DNA of 64,000 nucleotides from Amaurobius ferox (Eukaryota > Arthropoda > Arachnida > Araneae > Amaurobiidae), in assembly GCA_951213105.1 (NCBI GenBank), contig OX578150.1:21306022-21370021 (forward strand). The letters are read 5' to 3'. The translations under genes were made by a program, and so were the position numbers. Of this stretch, positions 24,747-35,607 are shown one piece after another (position 1 is the first letter of the stretch; the number at the start of each line of letters is the position of its first letter). The notes under the pieces were generated by a model that ran no database searches, was not told the DNA's origin, and was given only the letters and a program-made list of their open reading frames with translations.

Positions 24747-25044
24747 ATTTTAATTTTCCTTAGGCCAAAAACCGCATAAAAAGCAAACACCTGTTTGGTT
24801 CTTAATTTTCCTTAGGCCAAAAACCGCATAAAAAGCAAACACCTGTTCTGTTTTTAATTTTCCTTAGGCCAAAAACCGCATAAAAAGCAAACACTTGTTC
24901 GGTTTTTAATTTTTCTTAGGCCAAAAACCGCATAAAAAGCAAACACTTGTTCGGTTTTTAATTTTCCTTGGGCCAAAAACCGCATAAAAAGCAAACAATT
25001 GTTCGGTTTTTAATTTTCCTTAGGCCAAAAACCGTATAAAATGC
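24747..25044. repeat. 52-bp minisatellite block, 6 copies
   Basis: B-like layout with the private variants CCTGTTCTG and CAATTGTTCGG. Confidence 0.9.
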
Positions 25045-25070
25045 AATCAATGATTAAGTTTTTCATTGTT

Positions 25071-25084
25071 GATAAAATTTTATC
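25071..25084. repeat. 14-bp perfect palindrome over the USP stop codon
   Basis: GATAAAATTTTATC is its own reverse complement and includes the TAA stop of unit F. The same palindrome covers the stop codon of every complete copy. Confidence 0.7.
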
Positions 25085-25913
25085 TTCTGCTGTAAATTAG
25101 CAAATGTATATTGTTGCATCCGCTTGGCCATTGTTTTTGACTTATTTTAAGATCGTCTGCTTCAAACCGCGTTCCTTCTTTACTATGTAAAGCCGTTGCA
25201 TAGGCAACGGGAGGGGTCCCAGACCTTTCGTAAGTCACTGCTGACATCACTCTGTATGTCTTGCTGTCTACGATAAAAGCAGATTCTGGCATATCAATTA
25301 TTTGAACGTCCTTTTGATTGAAGTCTTTAGATGACGTCTCGAATTGGTTTAAATTAATAATTAGGAGGTCACTGGTGTTTGTGATCTCACGTTTAATCAT
25401 TAAAAGATTGCCACAATCAGGGCATGTCTCACCGCCAGCGTCTTCTAATTCACAAAATGATTGGTACATTTCTGTCACAGTTGTGATGGAAATTGACGGC
25501 GTCATCACTAATACACATTCAGGGATTCCTTTTACAGACGAATTACTGCATGCACTGCAGCATACCGTAATATTCTTAACGTAACTACATAGTTCATAAA
25601 GTGTCGGCGATTTTCTTATCAACGCCTTCATAAATCTTGAAGCGTCGCTAGGAATGTCAAGGCTAAAAGGTTCTCCTAGAAAGTGTCGAACGTTCCTGCA
25701 GTCCAGATCACTTTCTGCAGACAGATACTGGTTGATAAGTTCAGCTAAGTCTGTATTTTTTTCATCACTCAAAATTTTGGACCTTAATGTCGGTGACAGT
25801 AATAACGCTTGCATAGAGGCGTTGGCGTAGCAAACACCGACTCTATTTATGAATCCAGGGATATGTGTAATTGAAGATGGACCAGCAGCTCTTTCGTCAA
25901 TTAATTCTGCCAT
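25080..25913 (-). CDS. Intact small USP-like protein (unit F, 277 aa)
   Basis: This is the only copy with a single 151-bp segment (25,688-25,838) and one uninterrupted frame from an ATG. Residues 19-37 form the USP Cys box (PGF, then GVCYANASMQAL with Cys28). C119xxC122 and C164xxC167 look like the USP zinc-finger pairs. LLIINLNQF (183-191) fits the LxLxLKRF strand, and D253-D254 fit the DD after the His box. The expected His (GHY) aligns best with VAYATAL, giving Tyr238; the earlier conserved NH is also Tyr. At 277 aa it is shorter than usual USP catalytic domains. The frame is open for 46 further codons upstream but begins there with TTG, so the ATG at 25,911-25,913 is chosen. It may be a pseudoenzyme with a ubiquitin-binding role, or a dying gene. 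No intron is seen. The family call is fairly sure; activity is doubtful. Confidence 0.7.
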   Translation of the reverse strand: MAELIDERAAGPSSITHIPGFINRVGVCYANASMQALLLSPTLRSKILSDEKNTDLAELINQYLSAESDLDCRNVRHFLGEPFSLDIPSDASRFMKALIRKSPTLYELCSYVKNITVCCSACSNSSVKGIPECVLVMTPSISITTVTEMYQSFCELEDAGGETCPDCGNLLMIKREITNTSDLLIINLNQFETSSKDFNQKDVQIIDMPESAFIVDSKTYRVMSAVTYERSGTPPVAYATALHSKEGTRFEADDLKISQKQWPSGCNNIHLLIYSRR

Positions 25914-26082
25914 TCGGGATTGATTTCGCCTACGCCGTTCGTGGCGTTCGCCGCGCGCCCGAGATTTCAGGTTCCATAATCTGAAACCAAGTCTTAATAT
26001 CAGAAATAATGTTTTTGTTAGTATTTTGCAAATAAAAGCACATTTTTGCAAAAAAATCGTACAAATGCGATGTATTTCCTAC

Positions 26083-26101
26083 TAGCCGCCTTCGGCGACT
26101 A
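26083..26101. repeat. 19-bp imperfect palindrome upstream of USP copies
   Basis: The sequence has 8-base arms (7 of 8 pairing) around TTC, with core CGCCTTCGGCG. It lies about 170 bases upstream of the ATG and recurs at the same place in nearly every unit. It may form a transcript hairpin or bind a dimeric factor; its function is unknown. Confidence 0.6.
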
Positions 26102-26160
26102 CCTTTTCGCTACCCATGAAAATTTTGACTGTGGCAAGCTTGTTCGGTGACTTGTTCGGA

Positions 26161-26353
26161 TTTTAATTTTCCTTAGGCCAAAAACCGCATAAAAAGCAAA
26201 CACCTGTTCGGTTTTTAATTTTCCTTAGGCCAAAAACCGCATAAAAAGCAAACACTTGTTCGGTTTTTAATTTTCCTTGGGCCAAAAACCGCATAAAAAG
26301 CAAACAATTGTTCGGTTTTTAATTTTCCTTAGGCCAAAAACCGTATAAAATGC
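26161..26353. repeat. 52-bp minisatellite block, 4 copies
   Basis: A short block next to the single-segment USP copy, ending in TATAAAATGC. Confidence 0.9.
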
Positions 26354-26388
26354 AATCAATGATTAAGTTTTTCATTGTTGATAAAATT

Positions 26389-27373
26389 TTATCTTCTGCT
26401 GTAAATTAGCAAATGTATACTGTTGCATCCGCTTGGCCATTGTTTTTGACTTATTTTAAGATCGTCTGCTTCAAACCGCGTTCCCTCTTTACTATGTAAA
26501 GCTTTTGCATAGGCAACGGGAGGGGTCCCAGACCTTTCGTAAGTCACTGCTGACATCACTCTGTATGTCTTGCTGTCTACGATAAAAGCAGATTCTGGCA
26601 TATCAATTATTTGAACGTCCTTTTGATTGAAGTCTTTAGATGACGTCTCGAATTGGTTTAAATTAATAATTAGGAGGTCACTGGTGTTTGTGATCTCACG
26701 TTTAATCATTAAAAGATTGCCACAATCAGGGCATGTCTCACCGCCAGCGTCTTCTAATTCACAAAATGATTGGTACATTTCTGTCACATTTGTGATGGAA
26801 ATTGACGGCGTCAACACTAATACACATTCAGGGAATCCTGTTACAGACGAATTACTGCATGCACTGCAGCATACCGTAATATTCTTAACGTAACTACATA
26901 GTTCATAAAGTGTCGGCGATTTTCTTATCAACGCCTTCATAAATCTTGAAGCGTCGCTAGGAATGTCAAGGCTAAAAGGTTCTCCTAGAAAATGTCGAAC
27001 GTTCCTGCAGTCCAGATCACTTTCTGCAGACAGATACTGGTTGATAGGTTCAGCTAAGTCTGTATTTTTTTCATCACTCAAAATTTTGGACCTTAATGTC
27101 GGTGACACTAATAACGCTTGCAGAGAGGCGTTGGCGTAGCAAACACCGAACGTTCCTGCAGTCCAGATCACTTTCTGCTGACAGATACTGGTTGATAAGT
27201 TCAGCTAAGTCTGTATTTTTTTCATCACCCAAAATTTTGGACCTTAATGTCGGTGACAGTAATAACGCTTGCAGAGAGGCGTTGGCGTAGCAAACACCGA
27301 CTCTATTTATGAATCCAGGGATATGTGTAATTGAAGATGGACCAGCAGCTCTTTCGTCAATTAATTCTGCCAT
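26389..27373 (-). pseudogene. USP-like copy, class G, two 151-bp segments, His to Tyr
   Basis: The ATG at 27,371-27,373 opens an N-terminal frame of 99 codons; the frame is closed upstream of it, unlike in other units. The C-terminal frame runs from 27,171 to the stop at 26,389 and reads VAYAKAL, combining Tyr of classes A, C and F with Lys of B, D and E. It also has TGFPECV and ITNVTEM. It is more diverged than the inner copies. Confidence 0.8.
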
Positions 27374-27621
27374 TCGGGATTGATTTCGCCTACGCCGTTC
27401 GTGGCGGGCGCCGCGCGCCCGAGATTTCAGGTTCCATAATCTGAAACCAAGTTTTAATATCAGAAATAATGGTTTTGTTAGTATTTTGCAAATAAAAGCA
27501 CATTTTTGCTAAAAAATCGTACAAATGCGATGTTATTTCCTACTAGCCGCCTTCCGCGACTACCTTTTCGCTGCCCTTGAAAATTCTGACTGTGGCAAAC
27601 TTGTTCGGTGACTTGTTCGGA

Positions 27622-27813
27622 TTTTAATTTTCCTTAGGCCAAAAACCACATAAAAAGCAAACACTTGTTCGGTTTTTAATTTTCCTTAGGCCAAAAACCG
27701 CATAAAAAGCAAACACTTGTTCGGTTTTTAATTTTCTTTAGGCAAAAACCGCATAAAAAGCAAACAATTGTTCGGTTTTTAATTTTCCTTAGGCCAAAAA
27801 CCGTATAAAAAGC
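27622..27813. repeat. 52-bp minisatellite block, 4 copies, last of array
   Basis: Diverged copies (CCACATAAAAAG, TTTAGGCAAAAACC, TATAAAAAGC). Confidence 0.85.
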
Positions 27814-27849
27814 AATCAATGATTAAGTTTTTTCATTGTTGATAAAATT

Positions 27850-27923
27850 TTATCTTCTGCTGTAAATTTGCAAATGTATACCGTTGCACCCGCTTGGCCA
27901 TTGTTTTTGACTTATTTTAAGGT
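27850..27923 (-). pseudogene. Truncated 3' end of a USP-like copy at array boundary
   Basis: The last 24 or so codons and the stop are recognisable, then homology stops abruptly after TTATTTTAAGG. This is the right-hand edge of the array. Confidence 0.8.
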
Positions 27924-28489
27924 TATCATTTAACGTTTATTTCACGAACTATGAAGATAACAATAAAGCACCTGTTTAGAAGCTATTAATCGATTTTAAC
28001 TATCATATATAATCGTTAAATCTTCAATTTAAACTATTGCCTAAGGATTACTTTTTGAAAAAAAAGAAACGAGTTACTGCATTTCATACCTATCGTGACG
28101 CAAGACATTAAAGTGCACGGCTGTTTTAACACGTAAATACGAGTTCCGATTTCTGTATCGCAGCTCAAAAATCAATCAAGAAGGCCTAGTTTATGAGAAA
28201 TATTCAAGTAAAGTGGTTGGAAAATGACGAATTCTGTTCTGGCCTACTTGTTAAATCTTTTATTTCTAATCGGTACAGTTTTTGTTTAGCTTATTTATCT
28301 GATTAAAATTCTCGGTTAACCGTGGTATATATAAGATTTTAGCTTTTATTAACTCGATTAAAGAATTAATTCGACTAAGCTTTAAAAAAATGTTTATTTC
28401 CTTACTAAATTAAGTTTAATACGAAATAATTAAGTTTAATACGAAATAATTAAGTTTAGTACGAACCAACAGCAAAGTAACCTCTAACC
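27924..28489. other. AT-rich spacer with short tandem repeat
   Basis: No gene seen. An 18-bp sequence (TTAAGTTTAATACGAAATAA) is repeated about three times at 28,408-28,466. Confidence 0.6.
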
Positions 28490-29245
28490 AAGCCCACCCA
28501 CATCCGAATTTAGGCTCCCTCAGGGGGTTCACTTTAGTGAATGCGGGTGTTGCAATCCCGAGGTACCTTAGCAATATTTTTCTTTCATTTTTATCCCCTT
28601 TCTTCTCCTTTTTTGGTGTTTCCTCCTTTCCCCTCTTTTTTTCTTTTGTTCTCTTTTTATGTTTTGTGTCCTCAGTTGCTGGTGGCATCAATGCCGAGCC
28701 ATTAGTAAACACCACATCTGCTCTATGGGCCATAGTTCCACTCTTTGGCCTCTGCCGAAAGTCACACCGTTTGGTCTCGAGAGTGGGTTCATGTGGGTGT
28801 GATGCGAAAGGGGTAGAGCTGCGTGCACCAGCAGTTTTGCTTTTGAGAAATGTTTGCAGTGAACGGTTCCAGAAGTGAGTCCCTTGGTTGCGTTGGTTGG
28901 ATGATGGAGAGTGTTTCATATCAAGAAATCCCCATGGATCCTTGTTGGTCCGTGGACCTTGTGCACCAAGTGCACGTTATGGCTCACTCTCCATCTAGCT
29001 TTGCGAATGACTCCGGCACTCATGACACTTGGCACATGGCACTTGGTACGTTAGAAAAGTGTGGTTAGACGGAGTCTGGCGGGGGCTCCAATGAACTGGA
29101 AGTAATCCGTTGTTTTTTCTATTAGTGGTTACAAGCATGGAGAACTCGATTATGCCTTTGACCTCGGGTTCGTCCAGCGTTTCAACTGCTAATTCTAATG
29201 CTCTCTTTCCCTTCAAGGCAGGATCCTTAAATTGGGCTGACAGTG
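28490..29245 (+). mobile_element. Probable 5' leader of a Jockey-like LINE
   Basis: A C/T-rich stretch (28,590-28,675) and GC-richer sequence lead directly into ORF1 remnants on the same strand. A 371-bp segment starting GTGAGTCCCTTGG at 28,875 is repeated at 29,246 and includes the beginning of ORF1 (MENSIMPL, then GSLNWADSG). Reading this stretch as a 5' UTR is inferred from position only. A long minus-strand ORF here (28,416-28,919) is the low-complexity complement and is not called. Confidence 0.4.
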
Positions 29246-30230
29246 GTGAGTCCCTTGGTTGCATTGGTTGGATGGGGGAGAGTGTTTCATAGTGAGAAAT
29301 CCTCAATGGATCCTTGTTGGTCCTTGGACCCTGTGCATCATCTGCACTTTATGGTCCTCTAATTTTGCGAATGACTCCGCGATTACACTTGGCATGTTAG
29401 AAAAGTGTGAAGAAATGGAGTCTGGCGGGTGTTCCGACCGAACTGGAAGTAATTCGTGGTTTTTCATTTAGTGGTTACAACATGGAGAATTCAAGTATGC
29501 CTTTGGTATCGGATTTTTTATGCCTTTCAAGTGTTAAAGTTAGCTTTCCCTCGCCATACATGGTAGGAAGTTCCAATTGGGCAAACCGGGTAGAGAAAGA
29601 GAAGGCTTTATTAAAGTCTTGAACACCAGACTTCAGTATCATTACCGTTATAAGCAAGATATTTCATAATAAAAATAGAAAAAGGATCATTTAACATCGT
29701 GTCACCATTTCTCACACAAAAAAGTATACAAGCAAATGTTGATGAAGTTGCTTCAATCAGAAAACTAAGATCAGGGGATTTAATGGTGCAGGTGTCTTCC
29801 TGTGTACAAGCCAAAAACACCTTACGAATGAAAACAGTGGGGAACTTTCAAGTGAATGTCACCATGCAGAGATCACTAAATTTTTCTCGAGGTGTAATCT
29901 CAGAACAAGAACTCTTTTTAACACTTAATTGTTCATAAAGTGTGTGGTGTTTGCCGCATAAATATCAGAAGAGAGGGGATTATACCAAGTAAAGATCTAA
30001 TACTAACCTTCGATACTCCAACCATGCAAAAACACCAAATGCAGCTATTTAAAATGCCAAGTAAGACCATAGGTACATACCAAACCCCCTGCGATGTTTC
30101 AGTTGTTACACATTCGGGTACTAAGCTTACATGCCGAGCATAAATGACTGGTGCTGACTGTGCAGTACTTGGTCACGACAGTAACACTTGTTCTGATACA
30201 GCAAAATGCATTAAGCATTACATATAGTCT
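29246..30230 (+). pseudogene. Degenerate ORF1 (Gag-like) of a Jockey-type LINE
   Basis: The second repeat copy opens with MENSSMPL and continues through KEKALLKS and VDEVASIRKLRSGDLMVQ to MKTVGNFQVNVTMQRSLNFS. It then reads GVISEQELF and RINIRREG. After frameshifts, SKDLILTFDTPTM and two zinc-knuckle relics (KLTCRA; then GHDSNTCSDTAKC) follow. This order matches non-LTR ORF1 proteins ending in CCHC knuckles that bind element RNA. Several stops and frameshifts make it non-functional. No ORF2 follows; the element is cut near 30,230. Confidence 0.75.
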
Positions 30231-32540
30231 ATATTGTGCAATAACCACATACGTAAATGAAAAAAGATTTTAACTTAAAATTATGTAATGAGCAACACAC
30301 TAAGAAATGAATATAAATCCTTATATTTAGACATTTCGTTACCAATATATAGAAAATATAAAAAGACAAATGTATAGGGAAAATTTAAAATATATCATGG
30401 ATATCCGAGTCGAATTTTTATTTTCAGAAAACTACTAACAATGTTTTACGAAAAATTTATAAAAATGTTTTTATTTGAAATGAGTCTTGTACTTAAACAT
30501 AATTTCTTGATGCAGGATTATATTTAAAATATTAATACAATTTAATTACAAACATATATATATTCAATAATATTAAAATGCTATCGTAATAAAATTCTAT
30601 CGACAAAGATTACAATATACAAAAATTACAATATAAAACAAGATAGAATACTCAAATCATTCTTAAAAAAAAAAAACTGTGTTAAATGAAAAATTATCTG
30701 GATAAAATAATAAGCATTTAACAAATTAAACTTAATATAAAACAACACGAATATTTTATTTCTTTAAATTAATAATATTTTTGTTGTAGTAGTTAGTCTT
30801 CGCTAAATTTTCTTTTGTCTTATACCGTTTGTAACCTGCAAATTCGTGCAGTACTGTGGAGTTTCTCCTCAATAAGTCGAGTACAAAATTAATATTTTTT
30901 CTGGTTCATTGCAGAAAAGTACAATTGCATTTGATGTTCACATATGCAAGTACTGCCAGATGCGATTATGTATCTATATCTTTGCAGGAACATTAAGTGG
31001 CAGGCATTTGTAGAACTGGACGAGATTTTTCAATTGAAAAAAACTTTCAGAGTATCATTATTTTGAGTTTCAAAAATTTGCATTTCGAGTGAAAGCGGAA
31101 CATTGCTAATTTGTTTCTCAAAAGAGTTTAAAAGTAATAGTAAGTCATAATTTTTTCGTGAAAATCTATAAAACATTTTGAAATTACTTTGCAGATCTTG
31201 GATAGTTTCAATAAATACGTCTTTTTGTGATATACATTGGTTTGCTGAAATTTCTAAAGAATGGTGTCGTATCGGTTTTGAGTAGCAATTCTGTGTTGAC
31301 GGTATCTGATGAACGGTAGAGTAAAATACATTAAAGTGGAGTATAGTGGTAAACGTAGTAGTAGTAGTACATTGCGCAAGGGAAAACAAATAAAATTCAA
31401 TACAAACTTTAAATCTTACAAATGTATTGCCTCAATCACTAGATATCTAATATTGCCTTGATTAACAAGATTATTTGAATCTTTACTTTTATTTTATCAA
31501 TTTAACAACTTTGACCTTTAGCCGTTACACATTTCTGTTTCAGAACTAATATTACCTTTAAACAATTTATCACTTGAGTTGAGCACCCTGATTGTTCTCT
31601 CACCATAGAAATTTAATTTAATGTATTATAAAAATAATTAAATACTTAAATATGTATAGATATATAATTTGGAATAAAACTCAACTTTTGATGGGTTTCA
31701 TGCAAATATACAACACGTCTCCCAGCACCAATTTCTTAAATTTAGACTACAGTTTCTTATATTTCGAGGATCACCAATGAGACATATACGACTTACTAAA
31801 TAATCAAATGAATTCAAATAAATGAATTTAAATAATAAATCAAACGAAGCCTTGAGCGAAAAATATTCTGAATTCAAGAACATTACTCAGCTGAAAGAAG
31901 TTTCGGAATCCATACAACAGCAGAATCAGTGGAGTCAAGAGTTCCAATGGTTTATAATTTTGCAGAGACGTAGTTGATAAACAATCGCTTGCTTCCATAA
32001 CAGACTGAAGTATGGCGAGAACCAAAGAATACTCTCTCGCAGCGAAGCGCCGTCCAAGTAAGAACACCAGCCTATTCATCAGCAAGCTGCGGAATCATTT
32101 AGATATCCGTAAATGAGCAAAACACTTCCATTTTATCAGTCTTTAGCAATTTGTAGAATTGTGCCGAATATTGCTTAGGTCCGCCTACGTTACTAGGAAC
32201 AGCTAGCTATTCAGCCACTTATCAGAAAAACTGATTTCAATAGAAATATCACTTTTATCAAAAAATTTGGACGGAAAAAATTTAGCACGTTGAAGAGTTC
32301 TTTGCACGGAGTGGGAGGTTATCTCGAAGCAATTTAAGCGAAATAAACAGAAAGAAACCGGCTAGATTCGGACCTAAGTTAACCAAAATCTTCTGATCTG
32401 AATCACCGACCAAAGCTTAAGTTCATTTAGATAAGAAATCATATCTACCGTAAATTCTGAAGACATGATCCACTTTCATCTGATAATTCAGTCATATTGT
32501 TACCTTTTTTGTCATAGAAATTACTATATGTAGATTAGTA
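30231..32540. other. AT-rich non-coding stretch, nothing recognised
   Basis: Mostly A/T runs. Minus-strand frames of 119 codons (31,030-31,389) and 81 codons (31,840-32,085) are open but resemble no family I know. They may be old transposon pieces. Confidence 0.5.
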
Positions 32541-32596
32541 TTCAAGTTCTTAAAAAATAATATATAGAATATTTTTTTATATGAAAATAAATCATT

Positions 32597-33500
32597 TTAC
32601 TGCTTTTCAAAATATTCGACTTTAGTATCAATACACTTTTTAATTTTAATAAACCAATTATCAAAACAGTAATGCTATTTAGAAGTTCGTATAGCAGAAG
32701 CATGTGATGTATATGCTTTAACTGCCTTTTCTGGGCAGTTAAATCGTTGAGCAATCATTTTATTTTTGATTGTTGGGAACAAGGAAAAAATCATTGGGTG
32801 CTAAATCAAGCGAATATGGAAAATTATTAATCAAATCAATTTTTCATGCTTCAAATAATTGATAGTTTGAAATGCAGTGCGTGAGCCTGCATTGTAATGA
32901 AGAATGATGCGACGTTTCGTATTATTTTTTCTGATTTGAGCAACTATATCTGGCAAACAAATAGTCGTATACCAATCAGAATTGACTGTTCTACGATCCT
33001 GAAAATCAACGGTTGCAACATGGCAGTATGTACTAAACAACGAAGTAATCATTTTCTTACAAACACTTCGTGTACGAACAGTTTTTGTAGGATTTTATTC
33101 ATTTTGAGACACCCAAACTGTAGTGTTGTTTTGTTTCAGTTTCATAGGCGCTAATCCACGATTCGTCACATGTTACAATGTTCAAGACATGTTTTGAGAC
33201 ACCAGAGTTGAATCTTTTGAGATTCTCCTGCCACCATTTGACACGAGAATCCTTTTGAGCTTTAGTTAAATTTTGTGGAATCCAATGCGCACATACCTTT
33301 TTGACTTTTAAATTACCATGTAAAATTGAAAGACTCTGGTCCTTGAAATTTTGAAAGATTCCTGGATTTCATCATATGCGACATGACGATATAAAGTGAT
33401 CATTTGTTGTACAGCATTAATGTTTTCTGGCGTCACAGTAATTCTTGGTCTACATTCACGAAATTCATCAGAAACACTTCTAGATGGAATTATTTTAACT
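32597..33500 (-). pseudogene. Mariner transposase pseudogene
   Basis: Reading the minus strand in shifting frames gives N-terminal VTPENINAVQQMI and CDESWISAYE (first catalytic Asp). TVNSDWYTTICLPDIV follows, then RRIILHYNAGSRTA at the second catalytic site, where the usual DNA reads as Y-N so the Asp is lost. Next come LDLAPNDFFL (third Asp) and the C-terminus ending EYFEKQ before the stop at 32,597-32,599. Several frameshifts are present. Mariners move by cut and paste into TA sites; this copy cannot make an active enzyme. It abuts a SINE at its upstream side. Confidence 0.85.
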
Positions 33501-33513
33501 AGTAGCCATTCAA

Positions 33514-33722
33514 TTTAGACTTGAACCGAGGGTGGGGTGGGAGCATTCACAGGGACCACACCCTCCTTGCCCTACCGCCAACCTTTCTAAAGAACTTGCG
33601 GACCCACTATATAACATACTCGTACTCTGCGTTAACACTGGAACAGTTTGGGAAGAGCAGAGAATCGAGTTCTGGTCTTCCGAGTTCGATTCCCGGTGTG
33701 CCATTTGGTGTTTCAAATGTAC
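33514..33722 (-). mobile_element. tRNA-derived SINE, copy 1
   Basis: The block CAGGGACCACACCCTCCTTG through GTTTGGGAAGAGCAGAGAA aligns by eye with the copy at 46,716-46,916. Read on the minus strand the tRNA-like head is at the high end and the body ends GGTGTGGTCCCTGTGAATG. The internal promoter is more decayed than in copy 2. Confidence 0.6.
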
Positions 33723-35060
33723 TTAATAACAGTATTGTATTCCTGTACCTTTTTGTTTTTTAAATTGACAGATATTTGAGATGAGTTATGGAATTTATTA
33801 TGAAATATTTTATTGTGCTATCACAAATTGTAAATCATAGCCAAAACTCTAAGAATGTCTGTGGATTCTTTGTTTTAGCGAAGCATAGGCTTCGTGTAAA
33901 ATGTTTTTATTGTGAGTTCATTATGTTTGAATTTACGGTTATATTTCTCTTTCCTAGAAATAGGTACACATGCCGCAAGTAAAATTGGGGACATACACTG
34001 CATGCATTTTCTGAGCTGATAATTTTGACTTTTAGCATTTTGTGTAAAATTTTATACAGATTTTGCGTATTTTGATTTTATTTTGTCACGATATTGAAAA
34101 ATTTAAAGGTACATTAAAAAAAAATTAATATATGAAGTCAGAATATTATTCTTAATTACTTTCTTTATCTTTCGAGTTATTGTAGTTTAGAAATGCAAAG
34201 TTCTATAAACGAAAGATTTGAGTAAAATCACGTTGCCAGTTTGACCCTGAAAGGCTGAGAGATGCCATAAGTCGAATAAAAAAAAGAGGATATTAGTTTT
34301 AGAAAAGCTGAACGATACTATGAGTTAAATGAATAACATATTTTAAGTGGTAATCTCTAGACAATTAGTAAATGTTGTTAATTCACGGCTATTCTTCAAC
34401 ATTCTTCTTCAATTCAAATTAATTCAAATGCAAACTTAAAACTCTAAATTTCAAGTTATTAAGAAATTTTGCTATTGTAATTCAAATTTGAATTTTCAAG
34501 GGAAAATATTTCTAAGTAAATTCCAAGCTCTAAGTATTTCAAGTTTAAAGTAATTGTAAAGGTTTATATGTTTATTAAAAGGTAAAAAGTAAATTAATGG
34601 TAATATTCTGTAATGGTTGTTTGGCAGAAACGCCATAACACACTCATGTGGTTTTATTTTACCCAAAAATAAACAGTCCCTTCAAATCTCTTCAATAATA
34701 AATATCCCTTCAAACTAAATATGCAAGCGAGGAATGTTAAACGAATGAAAAAAAGTTACGATAGAAAAGTTACGATATGTTTTTGACATTGCTAAAATAA
34801 TCAAAATATAGCCATAGATCATACTGTACAACGTGGAACAAGAGCTCACTAAAGAGACGGTAATAGACAAGATTATGGACCAGCGGAAACGACCCTGATT
34901 GAGGTCCATAGCAACTTTTAAGAGGAACCAATTGAATTCTAGCTGTTGATCCAATAACTTTTGGTATTCTCTTAGAAAAATCAAAGTTAGCTAGCATTGG
35001 GCGGTCAAGTGTTGCCGCCAAGGAATATTTCACCTGCACACCCTGCTATAAGTCACACCC
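33723..35060. other. AT-rich spacer, no recognised gene
   Basis: Two overlapping minus-strand frames of 89 codons (34,715-35,039) are unrecognised and may belong to the LINE relic to the right. Confidence 0.4.
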
Positions 35061-35482
35061 TGCTATAAGTGTTGAGGCTACGGCCATATCAGTACTGCTC
35101 GGATACTGAATTGTACAAAAATTGTGCTAAGATAGATCACATGCAGGAAAATTGTCTTAACCCTGTGGAGTGTTTCAATTGTATAAAGCACAACTCCAAA
35201 TTTGGCGCAAAATTTAAGAAATCTTATTCCTGCACCAGTAGAGAGTGTAAAATTTACATAAATAGCTCTCATTCTCTGAAAGTAAAGTAGACTATGGTTG
35301 CTGATTTGCATTCCATTAGTTGTTTGGAAATTAATCTAGCCCACACAAGGGCCGCTAATTACCAATTAGCGCAGACAATTATAAATGAAAGTATAATACT
35401 CAGTTATTTATACTCAACTGAATTTACATTATTAACACAAGATTTGCGAGTAAATGACTTCAAAGTAACGGATGGTGCTTGA
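35061..35482 (+). pseudogene. LINE relic: zinc knuckle and start of endonuclease
   Basis: At 35,090-35,200 the frame reads NCAKIDHMQENCLNPVECFN, a CCHC knuckle of the type at the end of LINE ORF1. After a stop, 35,328-35,390 reads LEINLAHTRAANYQLAQTI, matching the LQINL-type opening of the endonuclease domain of ORF2. The rest of ORF2 is missing. Confidence 0.6.
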
Positions 35483-35539
35483 ATCGTCTCAAAAGAGTTA
35501 CATCGGGGAAGATTTAAGTGCTGTAAATGAATTTGTTAA

Positions 35540-35568
35540 ATAGGATGGATTAGAAGATTTAAATGGAG

Positions 35569-35607
<39 letters not shown>

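Larger units (their letters stand above)
1..27923 (-). repeat. Higher-order tandem array of USP-like gene units
   Basis: Seventeen complete or nearly complete units plus a terminal stub lie head to tail in one orientation. Stop codons of successive copies fall at 1526, 3168, 4884, 6690, 8393, 10035, 11751, 13303, 14945, 16661, 18303, 20006, 21648, 23364, 25080, 26389 and 27850. Unit lengths are therefore 1309-1806 bp, mostly 1642, 1703 or 1716. Each unit holds a minus-strand USP-like reading frame, a GC-rich N-terminal segment, a short palindrome and a 52-bp minisatellite block. Copies of one class are almost identical. For example, the four complete B units differ at scattered sites such as 11,643 and 22,971. 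The array begins left of the window and ends abruptly near 27,923. Recent amplification is inferred; assembly duplication cannot be excluded from sequence alone. Confidence 0.95.

Noticed and set aside
28416..28919. 167-codon minus-strand ORF rich in Lys and Glu
   Set aside because: It is the complement of a pyrimidine-rich LINE leader; low complexity explains the length.
31030..31389. 119-codon minus-strand frame
   Set aside because: No domain recognised and AT-rich context; not enough to call a gene.
33682..33694. Plus-strand B box GAGTTCGATTCCC
   Set aside because: Alignment with the second SINE copy shows the element runs on the minus strand; no matching A box upstream on the plus strand.
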